64,000 nucleotides of DNA from positions 4,093,001-4,157,000 of the forward strand of contig CM057229.1 of assembly GCA_029891385.1 (NCBI GenBank). Reading direction: 5' to 3'. Below, piece by piece: positions 22,987 to 35,509 of this stretch (positions are counted from its first letter, which is position 1; the number at the start of each line of letters is the position of its first letter). The stretch is from Erythroxylum novogranatense. Taxonomy: Eukaryota; Streptophyta; Magnoliopsida; Malpighiales; Erythroxylaceae. The notes beneath the pieces are model-generated. The model saw nothing but the letters and a program-made list of their open reading frames with translations. It made no database searches and was not told the origin of the DNA. The position numbers and the translations under genes were made by a program.

Positions 22987-25267
22987 ATGGAAGGTGCAAA
23001 TGCTGCCAAAGCACCCCTTCAACCTCCAGCTTATGGAAACCTAATCACTGTTCTCAGTATTGATGGGGGTGGAATAAGAGGAATTATTCCTGGAACCATC
23101 CTCAGTTTCCTGGAATCTGAACTTCAGGTAGATAATACCGTTTAGAATTCACGCATGTCAAGATTGTCTAAGTAACTACAAAATAATTTCAAACCCTCGA
23201 GCAATTTCGTGTCGATCATAACTTTGGATTTCATATTTATTATCGTCATTTTCATTTTAGTTTCTGCTAACTGTAATCTTACAGTAATGAATTCCCTTCT
23301 ATGGTGTAGAAACTGGACGGAGAGGAGGCAAGGATAGCAGACTATTTTGATGTGATATCAGGGACAAGCACAGGAGGATTAGTGACTGCCATGCTCACTA
23401 CTCCTGGTGAACATAACCGGCCCATGTTTTCTGCAAACGAAATTAAGGATTTCTATCTAAATCAGAGCCCTAAGATATTTCCACAAAACAGGTATCATTG
23501 TTTGGAGCTCAAGCATATAACGTACGAATTAGGGCGTCTCGACATGAAATATTATCTAAATAACTCATTTTCCACGTTTAGAGGTAGTATGTTCTATGAT
23601 GTATTCTAATTCTCTGGTTAAATAGATTATGGTGTAAGAATTCATTTTTTTCCAACCTCTCTAAATAGGAACATGTTTTGTGCATCTTATTGGATTAGTT
23701 TTGCACGTATCAACTTCTATATTTAAATGTTTTGTTGCAGGTCATATTTTTCTGCCCTAAATATAAAGGTCTTCCTCATTTCTTAACTTTTCTCTGGGCG
23801 GCCTAAATTAAGAACTCTTCCCATACGTGAACGCATCTTACAATCTCGTATCTACAAATATAGACTTTTTTTCTGGTAGAAGCTAAAATACATGGATCCT
23901 TGTTATATGTTACATGTTTTTTCATTCTAAGAGGTGATATGTTTCTACGTTGCATGAACAGCTGCACTCTATTCGCTCGAGTGAAAAGGGTAATTAAAGC
24001 ACTGATAGGACCAAGATACGACGGCAAGTATCTGCATGGTCTCGTAAAGAAACAACTGGGAAACAGAAGACTGCACGAGACTTTGACTAATATCGTGATC
24101 CCTACGTTTGATATAAAGAAACTGCAGCCCACCATTTTTTCGAGCTTTGAGGTCAAAACTAAATCTTACCTCGAGGATATACAGTCGCTGCAAATGTCTG
24201 TTTCGTTGACTTTTTTGTTTTTACATGCAATTTGACTTGAACTAGGTTAAGAAAAATCCATCCATGGATGCCTTACTCTCCGACATCTGCATCGCTACCT
24301 CTGCAGCACCAACTTATCTTCCAGCGCACTATTTCGAGACCATCGATAAAAGAACAGGACATGTGAGAGATTTCAATCTTATAGATGGTGGAGTCGCCGC
24401 AAACAATCCGGTACATGCATATAGATTATAAATTCAGTAAAATATTTCCATTTTTCGTATGTTAATTAATTTTCTGACGACACTTGTTTGTCAGACATTG
24501 GTTGCTATTGGAGAAGTTACGAAGGAAATAATTAAAGGAAGCTCTGATTTCTTTCCTATAAAGCCAATGGACTATGGAAGATTTCTAGTAATATCCTTAG
24601 GAACTGGGTCACCTAAAGCTGAGGAGAAGTACAGTGCATATAAGGCAGCGAAATGGGGTGTGTTGAGTTGGTTAACATTCAACGGATCAACCCCATTAGT
24701 TGATGTATTTACCCATGCAAGCGCCGACATGGTTGATCTCCACCTCTCTGTGGTTTTTCAGGCTCTTCACTCTCAAGATAATTACCTTCGGATTCAGGTA
24801 TTCATACATATGAACTGGTCCATGTTCTTAATGGATACATATACGTGTAGATGAACACATGCGTCCATTTATATCGTCACTGCCACTGGTTCATGCTTTT
24901 GGACGGAATATATATTTGCAGGATGACACATTAAATGGGGTGGTCTCTTCGGTCGACACAGCCACTAAAAACAACTTGGACGATCTTCTAAAGGTAGGTG
25001 AAGGGTTGTTGAGAAAACCAGTTTCTAGGGTGAACTCCAGCACTGGCATTTTGGAACCTAGTCCCAATCAGGAGACTAATGAAGATGCTCTGAGGAGGTA
25101 TTTAATTGAGAACCAAGTGATACGGAAAAGTTCATGGCCAATTTATTTTGTATATAACCAACAGTTCTAAACCTTCTTGCAGGTTTGCAAAACTACTGTC
25201 TCAAGAAAAGTGGCTTCGACTCTCTAGGTCTCCCCATGGACGAGCTGCTTTGTTGAACAAAAAATAA
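22987..25267 (+). CDS. Patatin-like phospholipase gene B (pPLA-II/PLP2 type), 7 exons, apparently intact
   Basis: Predicted lipid acyl hydrolase that cleaves fatty acids from phospholipids and galactolipids with a Ser-Asp dyad. Exons by GT-AG and frame: 22987-23127, 23310-23491, 23962-24151, 24246-24410, 24495-24797, 24922-25097, 25183-25267, giving 413 residues, normal for the family. Oxyanion hole DGGGIRG is at 26-32, GTSTGG at 65-70 with nucleophile Ser67, and the catalytic Asp218 is in [11 protein letters not shown]. The C-terminal signature KKPVSRVN appears as RKPVSRVN. The start [10 protein letters not shown] has no signal peptide, unlike vacuolar tuber patatin, which suggests cytosol or membrane surface. 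A possible AATAAA signal lies at 25435. Gene C faces it tail to tail 1.4 kb away and has matching intron positions. Regulation is not visible; relatives are often stress- or pathogen-induced (family knowledge). Confidence 0.92.
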
Positions 25268-25434
25268 CTTGGAACTAGTGATTAATGTGGAAGGCAAAGA
25301 AACCACCTTTTTATAGTATCATTCATTCTATTCTTTGGTTCTTTTTAAATTCATAGCTGATTTTATTTGTTGTAATGTAAGTTCCAAGTTGAATTGAAAT
25401 TGTAAAATTGCTTGTTTTGGCTTTACTCTTAGTT

Positions 25435-25440
25435 AATAAA
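25435..25440 (+). terminator. Candidate polyadenylation signal of gene B
   Basis: AATAAA 168 bp after the stop codon, in a T-rich setting. Confidence 0.4.
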
Positions 25441-26715
25441 ATTTGATTGTATCTTAGAAAAAACTAATGGTCGAATATTACTTCTTTTCCATAAAACATG
25501 AATGAACCTATAGATTGCACTAATAAATAAGAATAACAATTATTTAGTGTATCAAAATTTTCAAAACCTTTACAAGCAATGGTCATCTCACTATTTTATA
25601 CTGTTATGCAAGTGGTTTTAATAGGAAATAGGAAATAATCTCGTATATTAGCTGTATTGTCTTGTATGGGAATTATTAGTTGTCTGGTATTATATAGGAA
25701 GCAAAATCTTTCCTCTAGGCATAATTTATGCTAAATTAGCTCCTTTTAGTTCTGTAATTATACATATAAGCACGATTTTTAATAAAAGAGACGAGATTCT
25801 TTTCTTCCAAAACTTTTATTGCTTCTTAAATATTTGCAAGTTTTAAAATAAATTTAAATGAAAATTTTTAAAAATAGAACTTTTCTCATCCTATCTAATT
25901 AATTTCAAGACTTGCATAATAAAAATAATGTTTTCAAAAAAAGTTAAAGGTTAAAAGGTAATTATATGTGAACTAAAGGCTTATAAACCCTCACAGAACT
26001 TATAGTTTCTTGATAAGAATACCAAATTTTAAAATAAAACATAGTATATTTAGCTATACATCAACTTCAATTATTTATCACAAGTTAATTTTGTCAATTC
26101 AAGTATTTTAATTTATAATTTCTTAAACTTTTACACTCTTGAATTAATTAAGTATACTAAATAACCTTTATTAGCCATAATGCACAGAAAAGTATATATT
26201 CAGTGACTAAGTCAAAAGAAAGGGAAGAAACCTAATTCGTCTTGAAAAGTTTAAATTGCAATAGTATGACATACTCAGTAAAAGTATAATTTTGGAATTA
26301 CGTCCGTGGCGGCTAGACTCATTCAATTTGTTTTGTTAAGTTGATGTTTAAAATATTCGCTACGTAGTGAGTTATAACTTATAAGTTTAAAAGTCGAGTT
26401 TAAGTTGCCGTACATCGTCAAACGAATTGCTTTCAAACAAGACAGAAAGTTGGTGTTATTATTTATTACATCTTGTCAAACATATGAATGTCAACTATAA
26501 AAGCTTGCTTAATAGCTCAAGTGGGTTGAACCAAAGTGAGTTAGGTGCACCTGACATTCAATTCTAATGCAATTCAAAGTAAATTTTTAGACAGGACAGA
26601 AAAGGTTGTCATATCAGATAAATTTATTTTATAATCAATATCCAAAAGATAATTATGTATCAAAGAATTGCTATTCCTCGAGCAAGTCTCTGAATCGCAG
26701 GCGTAAACAGTTAGT
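25441..26715. other. AT-rich spacer between convergent genes B and C
   Basis: No supported gene or repeat. It must hold the 3' untranslated regions and transcript ends of both convergent genes. Confidence 0.6.
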
Positions 26716-28651
26716 CTAAGCATCCTGTTCATTTCGCCTGGGAGCAACCCTTCCTTGTGGTGATCTTGATTCACGAACCTGCTTTTCCCTTGATAGGATT
26801 TTAGCCAACCTGAACAGATCAGACAAAAAGTTCAGGAAAAATCAGTCGCTGTAATGGAGATTAATGGTCACCATGATATTTTGCTTGAGTTTCAGATGTA
26901 TACTTTATGAGAGCGTGTTCATTTGTCGAACTGTAAGAAGGTTTGAAAATTCCGGTATCTAGGTTCACCCTTGACACTGGTTTCTTCAACAACGCCTCTC
27001 CTGCTTTCACCAGGTTATCTAAGTTCTCTTTTGTGGAAATATCCGTTGATGACACATCCCCAGTTAGTGTATCTTCCTGCAATTTGAGACCATAAGTTAT
27101 CATTTTATTGGCGTTCTCTTTTCTGTTGGGGTCAACTTAATCGGCATGAATTTGAGATATACCTGAATTCGAAGGTAATTCTCTTCAGAATGAAGAGCCT
27201 GGAAAAGCGTAGCGAGGTGGAAATCAACCATGTCACCACTCGCTTGCATAAAGATATCCACCAAAGGAGTTGAACTCTCAGCCGTCAGCCATCCCAATAA
27301 GCCCCACTTGGCCGCTTCATCGGCGCCAAACTTCTCTTCAGATTTTGCTGTTCCAGTTCCCAACGAGAGGACTAAGAATCGACGATAGTCTGTTGGCTTT
27401 ATGGGGAAGAAATTAGGACTGCCTCGGTTGATCTCCTTCATTACTTCGTTCATGGCAACTAGAGTCTGAAAATATCAAAGGGTGTAATTAGAAGAATCCA
27501 AATTTCGTGATGAATGAAGATTCAGAAGGCAGATTAATGTTTTACCGGATTGTTAGCAGCCACACCACCGTCAATGAGATCAAACTCCCTAACTTTCCCT
27601 GTAGAGTCTTTAGTTTCGAAATGATGAGCTGGGAGATAAGTTGGGGCAGCTGAGGTTGCAATGCATATATCTGACAGAAGAGCATCTGTGCTCGGATTAC
27701 TCTTCACCTGACCAAGCCAACCGAGGAACCTTTAGAATATAATAGAAGCTCGAAGATAACTAAACCAGTCAAAAAGGACACAGTACAGTACTAAGAGAAT
27801 TTTGGAGACACAAATGAACCTGATAGCTGGAGAAAATTGTAGGCTGGAGGCGCTTGATGTCAAATGTTGGAATGACAACGTTTGTCAATGTTTGGTGCAA
27901 CTGTCTCTCTCCCAACTTCTCCTTAACAACCTTGTGCAAGTACTTGCCATCGTACTTTGGTCCTGTCAATGACTTGATAAGGTTCGCAGCAGGAAGTGGG
28001 GAGCTGTTACAAACATTAATAAAAACAGAATCAATGGAAACGATAACGGGATGGTAGCTAGTTTATGTTATTTCCTTTGGGAAATGGTGGGTAATAACCT
28101 ATGGTGGGGAAATATTTTGGGGCAGTGCTCGAGATAAAAGTCTTTGATTTCTGTAGCAGCAAACAGAGGGCGGTCTTCTTCATTTGGAGCTGTTAACATA
28201 GCAGTCACAAGGCCACCGGTGCTCGTCCCTGAAATCACATCGAAGTAATCGGCAAGTCTTGCTTGCTCACCATCCAGTTTCTGCATGTCAGAAACCAAAC
28301 GAATGGTTAGAGTTTGTGCATCCAAGGAAAAAAAAAACTTAAATCGCATGTTTCTATAAACTCAAACACACAAAACCAGGAACATGAAAACTATATACAC
28401 GTCCTGTAGAGAACATTTTATATCATGCAAAAGATGATTAAAAAGCATATATGCATAATACTCTTTCGTGATTCCTTTTTATGTCTTGTGGTACTACATA
28501 AAAGATCTCTTTTCTCTACCTGAAGCTCAGATTCTAAAAACGCAAGGATAGTTCCTGGAATAATTCCTCTTACTCCACCTCCGTCGATGCTAAGAATAGT
28601 GATTAGGTCTCCGAAAGTTGGAGGTTGAAGGGGTGATCTTGGAGTTTCCAT
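26716..28651 (-). CDS. Patatin-like phospholipase gene C (pPLA-II/PLP2 type), 7 exons, apparently intact
   Basis: Paralogue of gene B with the same predicted lipid acyl hydrolase activity. Exons on the minus strand: 28651-28520, 28280-28099, 28003-27820, 27707-27546, 27465-27163, 27076-26904, 26809-26716, all with GT-AG and frame, giving 409 residues. The oxyanion hole DGGGVRG is at 23-29, GTSTGG at 62-67 with nucleophile Ser64, and catalytic Asp212 is in [25 protein letters not shown] is the C-terminal signature. Exon 2 (182 nt) and exon 5 (303 nt) have the same lengths as in gene B, and 14 of 60 exon 2 residues differ, so duplication is old enough for divergence. No signal peptide is visible. 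A short ORF using exon 5 alone reads into the intron and is not the real product. Confidence 0.92.
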
Positions 28652-28768
28652 GTGAGTGATTGAGAAGGAAATGGTTGAAGAGCTTTAAGTTTTGAAAGAG
28701 AAGCTTAAACTTACACTACAGCGAAATTGATGAGTCTTTTGTGATGTCCAAAGGAATGCGAGGAGCGG

Positions 28769-28778
28769 GTATTTATGG
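28769..28778 (-). promoter_or_regulatory. Candidate TATA box of gene C
   Basis: The minus strand reads CCATAAATACCC about 120 bp upstream of the ATG at 28651, a spacing like that in gene B. Weak match, no transcript evidence. Confidence 0.35.
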
Positions 28779-29608
28779 AGTTGCTAGTACTTCCCACGTG
28801 CTTTGAATTTTCAACGGTCTGAATATACAGTGTCTGTGCCCAATTTTGACCTGCGTCAAAGTGCTTTAACGTTATTGTGGACCAAAGATAATGGCACGAA
28901 GCCTCTTTTGTGGCACGGTCTTACTAGTGCCATCGTTTTGGGGATAAGAATTTGAGAATTCCAATTAGAAGGGAAGACTTATTTTTTTATTGTTTCAGGC
29001 ACAAATCAAAAAGTTGTTGCCAAGGACATACAATTACTTGTTGGATTTGAACTTTGTTTAACCAACCAAAACTTTCTAACTTCATTTAAGGTTTGATTCC
29101 AGGAACCTGGTTCATGTAATTAATTATTTTGGAATGATAAATTAAGGAGATGTGAGAGGGCCAATTTAAGAATCAGCAAAGTGGTGCGGAAAACACTATG
29201 CATGAGCATGAGACCAACCGAAGTCTTTGCGAAGGATGAAGTCGTTCAAGGATTTGTACCATTTCTGAAAAGGTCAGCAGTCAAAACTCAAAAGGAGCCC
29301 TAATCGTAGAGAAACTAGTTATGGAATGAAACAAGTAGTTTCCTCGCTTTTATGAAAAGGTCACTAGCCAGGACGAACCCTAATCCTAAAAAAAAATGAG
29401 ATTAGGATATCCTAATCCTACCGTGAATTTGAAAAACTAGGAAACTAGGTTCATTATACAGCATGTGATCAAAAGCAAAGCAAGAGCTACCATGTATTTA
29501 AAAAATAGGATGATTAGGAAACGAAACAGACTTTCTAATTTAATCAATTTGATATAATGAATAAATTATAATTATACTTATAGGATAGAAAAATCGTATT
29601 AACGACAA
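28779..29608. other. Intergenic stretch upstream of gene C
   Basis: No supported gene. Probably contains distal promoter sequence of gene C. Confidence 0.5.
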
Positions 29609-30230
29609 ATGACAGCTATTATATAAATATTACTTGGATGGAAAACAAGGTTCCTTCTTGTTATGCTACACACACAGAGGGAAAACCTGAAATTAAACAA
29701 GAAGGAACCTTTTCTCGCGTGCTTGTTATCTCCATCTGCATGCATATCCTTCTTTCTTTTTGCCATTGTTTTTGGTGTTACCGATGTGTGAGATGAATAT
29801 TATACTTAAACCAATCAAATAAATTAATGTTTTAATTTAATATGAATTAAATAAATTATACTTAAATAAATAATTTATTATATTTTATATTTATTAATTT
29901 TAAGTCAAATTGAATAGATTTAAATCATGTTTAAAAATAAATTGAATTTTATATTAATAACATTTAATTGATACCATGCATGTTTCGTTATTATTTTTAA
30001 TAAAAGTTTTAAATAATTAATTTTTATTTTTAAACAAATCTCAAACTTTTTTTGAAAATTATTTAAACAAAAATGGTCAAAACCCTTCCTTACACGGAGA
30101 TGACGATATTCACAAAGTGCGTCTGCGTGGGACTTAAGATAAGATATGATGAGAGTGGCATGCCAACTTGCTGATACCATGTCGTCACTTGAAGGAGAAA
30201 TAGAAACTATTAACTATGCAACGAATAAGG
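29609..30230. repeat. Dispersed repeat, copy 1
   Basis: Matches 53324-54205 from ATGACAGCTATTATATAA to TATGCAACGAATAA. It includes a 16-bp perfect inverted repeat (29647-29662 and 29696-29711, arm AAGGTTCCTTCTTGTT) with a 33-nt loop, then a very AT-rich middle. No coding capacity and no clear terminal repeats; the type of element is unknown. Confidence 0.85.
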
Positions 30231-31355
30231 AGACATTTGACTTTGCCGTCGGGACCAGCCGGTGTATATTGATAGTCGCATCGCATGCACTATGTAGTCT
30301 TTTTGTTCTTCTGATGTGTATATTACGCATAAACAATTATAATATATATTAAAATTTTTATTAATTAATATTGATAATTATAAAAATGCTGAAATTTATT
30401 AATTATTGGCTTTTTTTTCCATAGTTAATTATATAATTTGAGGATGGGAAACCAGCTCAGTCGTGGATGAGAGCAAAATTTGTCAACTGATTAGGAAAAA
30501 TGAGTTGGACAATTGTCTATTCATTTTGATTTCAGCGAGCACAATAATATCAAATTACTGTTCACTTAAATTGGACTTTTTATAGTTATTTTTCCTTTTA
30601 ATGGAGTCGGCAATTAGTACTCCTCTCATCTCAAATCTAGACGACAGCTGAAAGAGATAGGGAAAGAAAAATACAACACTAGGGTCATTAATTCAGACTG
30701 GAAATGACTTTTCTACAGCGAGCTGGTTGCTATTCAAGACTTGGTCTTAAATTTTGTAAGATATTCAATTTAATTCTTATTATTATTATTTATAATATTA
30801 AATTAATTATCAACTTGTTAAATAAAATATTAAGAATTAAAAATCAACAGATTTAAGTGATTTAATTGTAAAAATTTAAATCGATTAATTTTATATTCGA
30901 TTTTTGTTATTATTATTATTTAAATTTTTGTTAATTTGTTTAATTTAATTTATGTTAAAATAATAAATTTAAATATTTTCATATTATTTAAACCGAAAGT
31001 CAACCCTACCACCAAATTCATTTCCCTAAAAATCATCAACTTGAAATTTCTTCCTTACCAATACGAAAATACTATTGGAGTGATGAAGACATTCATTAAT
31101 TATCAAGTCATTCTTCAACATACTGGAAATATTGTTGACTTTCTTGGTAGGCGAGACAAATTTTGCGAGAGGTGCTTGGTTCATGGATTTAAAAAAACGA
31201 CTGCTCCTGATCGGACAGGAGATATGGACATGGTGACTGAATCTCAAATAGAGCCACACGACCTGGATTTCCATATGGAACCAGTTGGAGAGTCTGAACT
31301 CCAGGACAGGGCTGACCACGCCTGAGGTCTGTAGTGTTTATTCTCCTCCTTTAAT
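30231..31355. other. AT-rich stretch, possibly including the LINE 5' region
   Basis: Mostly AT-rich. An ORF ending at 31325 is next to the LINE endonuclease start and may be the remains of LINE ORF1, but I see no zinc knuckle or other ORF1 hallmark. Confidence 0.35.
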
Positions 31356-34063
31356 ATGTCTATACTCATGTGGAATTGTCAGGGTGCGGGAGAGAAGCTT
31401 CTCAAACCTGTCTTAGAACATCTTATTCGTACTCATAAACCGTGCATGGTCGTCTTGGTGGAAACAAGAATTAGAGACAGCCGTGCAGACAAAGTCATTC
31501 GTAGGTTGGGTTTTTAACAATCTTATCGTGTAGAAGCCGTCGGTTTTTCAGCGGGTATCTGGCTTTTATGGCGGGGGTATGTTGAAGTCCATATTTTGGG
31601 CTCTACTCAGCAGTTTGTGCACCTGTCTATACAAAAGGATAATGTTGACTTTGTATTTACAGCCATCTATGCCAGCGCACAAAACCAATACAGAAAATAT
31701 TTATGGAATAACTTGCTGCAAATTAAACAAATCACGATGGGCGCATGGCTGCTTGGCGGTGACTTCAACGCGAAGCTGGAAGCAAGAGCCCAACGTGGGG
31801 GCTCTCCTACAAGTAGAATAGTTAATAAAGCTTTTCAAGAATGTATTCATAGTTGCCAACTACAGGACCTTGATTATGAAGGCTCACGTTACACCTAGAG
31901 GCGGGGGACGATTGCAGCACGGTTAGACCGAGTGTTTTGCTCCCCAGAATGGCATGATCGCTTTTTTAATACCACAGTAACACATTTACCTTATCTTATC
32001 TGATCACTGACCCATTTTAATCAAAATCCAGACGCTAAACCCATAGTCCACAATTCACCGTCAATTTCATTTCAATACAGCTTGGCTTGCGCATGAGTCT
32101 TTTGAAGCATTGGTGCACCAGCGCTGGCCCCACGAACCCCATAACTTCAGTGCTTCTCTTAGTCGCTTTGCAGGAGACCTACAGGAGTGGCACAAAGAGA
32201 CATTTGGTAATATTTTTCAACACAAGAAACGTTTACTCGTCCGCTTAGCAGGCATCCAGCGTGCCCAGGAGATCTGTCATTCTGACTCACTCCAGCATTT
32301 GGAGGAGTTTCTTACCCAGGAGCTTGAACAAGTGTTAAGTGAAGAGGAGTTATATTGATTTCAGAAATCCCGATCCCAATGGTTAGTTCATGGAGATAGA
32401 AACACGAAGTATTACCATGCTGTGACCAAATTAAAGAGAAAAAATATCACCGTCCGGGCCTTACACTCTGCAGATGGTAGTCTCGTATCCGATTCATCAG
32501 CTTTGCGGTCTTTAGCAAGGGACTACTTTCAGAACCTATATACAAACGACATCACTATGTCTCAACGCCTCTTTCCTGCATTGCTACCTTTTGCTAAAGA
32601 GGACATGGGAGCCTCGCTTCAGAAGGAAGAAATTAAATCAGCTCTGTTTCAAATAGCTGCTAGTAAAGCGCCAGGAGTTGACGGATTCCAATCTATATTC
32701 TTCCAGAAACATTGGGACGTTGTTGGTGTCACTGTGGAGGAGTTCATACAGAAAATGTTTAACTTGGAATATTGGGATGCTGAACTCAATCGCACACTCC
32801 TCATTCTCATTCCAAAAATTTCTTCCCCCTCTCTTATATCCCAACTCAGACCAATCGGTCTTTGTTTGGTCCCATATAATATCGTGGCCAAAATAGTGGT
32901 GAACAGAATCAAAACCTATCTCCCCATTTTGGTAGCTTCAACTCAGAGTAGTTTTGTCCCTCACAGGCATATAACAGACAATATTATTATAGTGCAAGAG
33001 ATTATCCATGCCATGAGGAAAAAGAAGGGGCGCTTTGGATATTTAGCTCTGAAAGTAGATCTTGAACAAGCTTATGATCTGTTGAATTGGGAGTTCATTC
33101 GAGACACATTGATACAGGCAGGGCTTCCACATATCCTCATTAATATCACCATGCAATGCATCACTACAGTATCTATGCAAGTGAATTGGGACGGTGAGCT
33201 TTCTGACAGTTTCATACCGACCAGGGGCATCCGCCAAGGAGATCCCTTAACTCTCTATATTTTTGTTCTGTGCCTCGAAAGATTGGGACATTTGATAAAT
33301 GATGCAGTTACTGCTGGACAATGGAAGCCTATCCGACTGAATCATCGTGGCGGTCGACTCACTCATCTGTTCTTCGCGGATGATCTTATTCTCTTTACCG
33401 GAATTGCAGATAATCACCAACTAGTCATTCACCACCTTCTCGACCGTTTCTGTTCATCTTCAGGACAAAGGGTTAGTCCATCCAAACACGATGCTTCTTC
33501 TCTCACAATGTCTCCTCTCGTTAGGCAAGGCAAATCAGTAGGCAATTGGGTTTTCACATGCCCATAACCTTGGCAAATACCTTGGTGTTCCAATCATCCA
33601 TGAGCGCTCCTCCAAAGGAACAAATCAGTATATTCTAGACAAAGTACAACAAAAACTTGAAGTTTGGCGTGGCAAGCTCCTCTCTTTGGCAGGCAGGACC
33701 ACACTCATCCAATCAGTACTGTCCGCCCTCCCAAACTATACTATGTAAACGGTAAAGCTACCTCATCAATTTTGTGATGATTGTGAACGAATTATTCGTC
33801 GTTTCCTTTGGGGATCCACTACGAAGCATAAGAAGAATGAGTTGCTTAACTGAGATTCAGTGTGTCAACCTAAAGCATCTGGAGGATTAGGCATCCGGAA
33901 ACTACGGGAGACGAATGATGCATACCTGATGAAGCTTGGTTGGCTTATAATTACTCGACCGGAGGCCTTGTGGGTACAGGTATTAAGTTCTAAATATAAT
34001 TTCAACCACAACAACTTACCTACCCAACTCACAGCGACTGGAGGATCAATGGTTTGGAGCGGC
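31356..34063 (+). pseudogene. Plant L1 LINE ORF2, 5' part (endonuclease and reverse transcriptase)
   Basis: ORF2 starts at the ATG at 31356 with the apurinic endonuclease (MSILMWNCQGAGEKLLKP, LVETRIRDSRAD, GGDFNAKLE). RT follows with KAPGVDGFQSIFFQKHW, LRPIGLCLVPYNIVAKIVVN, ALKVDLEQAYD, GIRQGDPLT and the catalytic FFADDLILF near 33380. A zinc-binding RT-associated part begins near 33860 (ASGGLGIRKLRETNDAYLMK). Nonsense codons include TAA 31515, TAG 31896, TGA 32356, TAA 33746 and TGA 33851, most where Trp or Gln is expected, plus frameshifts near 32000 and 33540. At 34063 the coding sequence is cut by the Athila element and resumes at 46392. Confidence 0.93.
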
Positions 34064-34934
34064 TGATCGAGAACTTCTGCAAGTGCACAGAATCGTCCTA
34101 GTACCCGCACAGTGAATATTCTAAAGTCGTCTCCCTCAAGGACCAGTTTATCTATAAGTCAAATTACACCCAGCTAATTGTATGATATTGACAGAAAAAG
34201 TATAAAAATAATTGGAGTTGGTTGATTAATAGAATTGCAGGAAACAAATAAGCAATAAGAAATTTGGTTTAATTAATGATTTAAGACTAGGGATAGGGGT
34301 TCACTCAATTGAAAGGCAGAGTTGCACAACATGGAATAGATTGAATGCAGGTTAAGAAAGCAGTGACACTAATAGACCTAAATCCTTTCTCAAGGTATAA
34401 AGGGGCATTTAGCCAGAGATACCCATTCTCACGGTAATAAACTCTAACAAAATCCATCAAGTGCAGGCCACTTCAAGCTCTCACCCTAGCCTAGGTTATC
34501 TCTAACTCTAAACTCAAGGTGTTCACCTTCCTCAAGCATGAACATGGGTCACTCTTCAGCATACCCAAAGATCCCTAAAATGTATCTATGGAGATTAAGC
34601 ATAGAAACATGATGAAGTGCAGGAAGATAAACAAAACCCAGGAATTCTCATTGACATTCAATCATCCACATAGTACCAAACTTTCCTCAATTGAGTTACA
34701 TCCCTCACCCTAAATAGGGTTTAGTTCCCCAACATGGCAATAAACATCATACACAAAGAGAAAATCAACATCAAAAGTAATAGAAAGAGAGAGAGTAGCA
34801 GGAAGTAGAAAATGAAGCTGTTAATCCTCTCAGCAGAAAAAAATAACAAAAAGTCCTCCTTCTTCCTCTTTTTCAGTGCTTTTCCGTCGTTTCTCCCCCC
34901 CCCCCCCACCTTAGGTCAACTCTCTCTTTTTTCC

Positions 34935-34941
34935 TTTTATA
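34935..34941 (-). promoter_or_regulatory. LTR TATA box (3' LTR copy)
   Basis: The minus strand reads GATATAAAAGG about 50 bp downstream, in element orientation, of the palindrome array. The other LTR has the same box at 45872-45878. Confidence 0.65.
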
Positions 34942-34990
34942 TCTCCTCCTCTTTGAAAGATTAATTCTCCAAGTCAAGATCTGCTGCCGC

Positions 34991-35195
34991 CATATGTCCG
35001 TTAAACGGACAGGTGTGTCCGTTTAACGAACACTCTCGAGTATTGGGAGCTGCTGTCTTGCTTCATGTCCGTTAAACGGACAGGTGTGTCCGTTTAACGG
35101 ACACTCTCGGGTCTGGGAGTGTTTTTTAGCCATCTGTGTCCGTTAAACGGACACACATGTCCGTTAAAAGGACACACATGTCCGTTTAACGGACA
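34991..35195. promoter_or_regulatory. Array of seven near-palindromes TGTCCGTTTAACGGACA in the LTR
   Basis: Seven 17-nt units in both orientations (TGTCCGTTAAACGGACA or its reverse complement), two with one substitution, lying just upstream of the LTR TATA box. The core AACGG is also the core of plant MYB3R/MSA sites (known motif); binding here is inference. The other LTR has five units. Confidence 0.7.
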
Positions 35196-35491
35196 TGGCC
35201 TTGTCTTTGGCTCTTCATGCGTTTAACCTTCCAAATGCTCTAATTTCTTCTCGGAGTCTTCTTGGAAGTTGCAAAACTCGGGATTCTCCTTACTCCCATC
35301 CTCAATTGGCTTGGGTCCAGTATCTCCAAGGTGAGTTATGCCCTTAATTCCCAAAATCGAGCATTTGTACCTACAAGGTAATAAACTTAAAATGTGAGTG
35401 AATTTGCTGAATAAACTTCAATTCCAATCAAATAAAATAAGTCAAATTGAATCTAAATCATTCCCACGCATTTACAAAATTTGACTTATCA

Positions 35492-35509
35492 AATTCCCCC
35501 ACACTTGAG
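35492..35509 (-). other. Polypurine tract of the Athila element
   Basis: The minus strand reads CTCAAGTGTGGGGGAATT directly before the 3' LTR. Confidence 0.85.

Larger units (their letters stand above)
34064..35491 (-). repeat. 3' LTR of the Athila element
   Basis: 1428 bp, + strand starts TGATCGAGAACTTCTGC and ends ACTTATCA. It contains a 13-C run at 34895-34907, a TATA box and seven near-palindromic CCGTTTAACGG units. Confidence 0.95.

Noticed and set aside
30936..31325. ORF1 of the first LINE
   Set aside because: Position fits, but no zinc knuckle or other ORF1 hallmark could be seen; left as unassigned.
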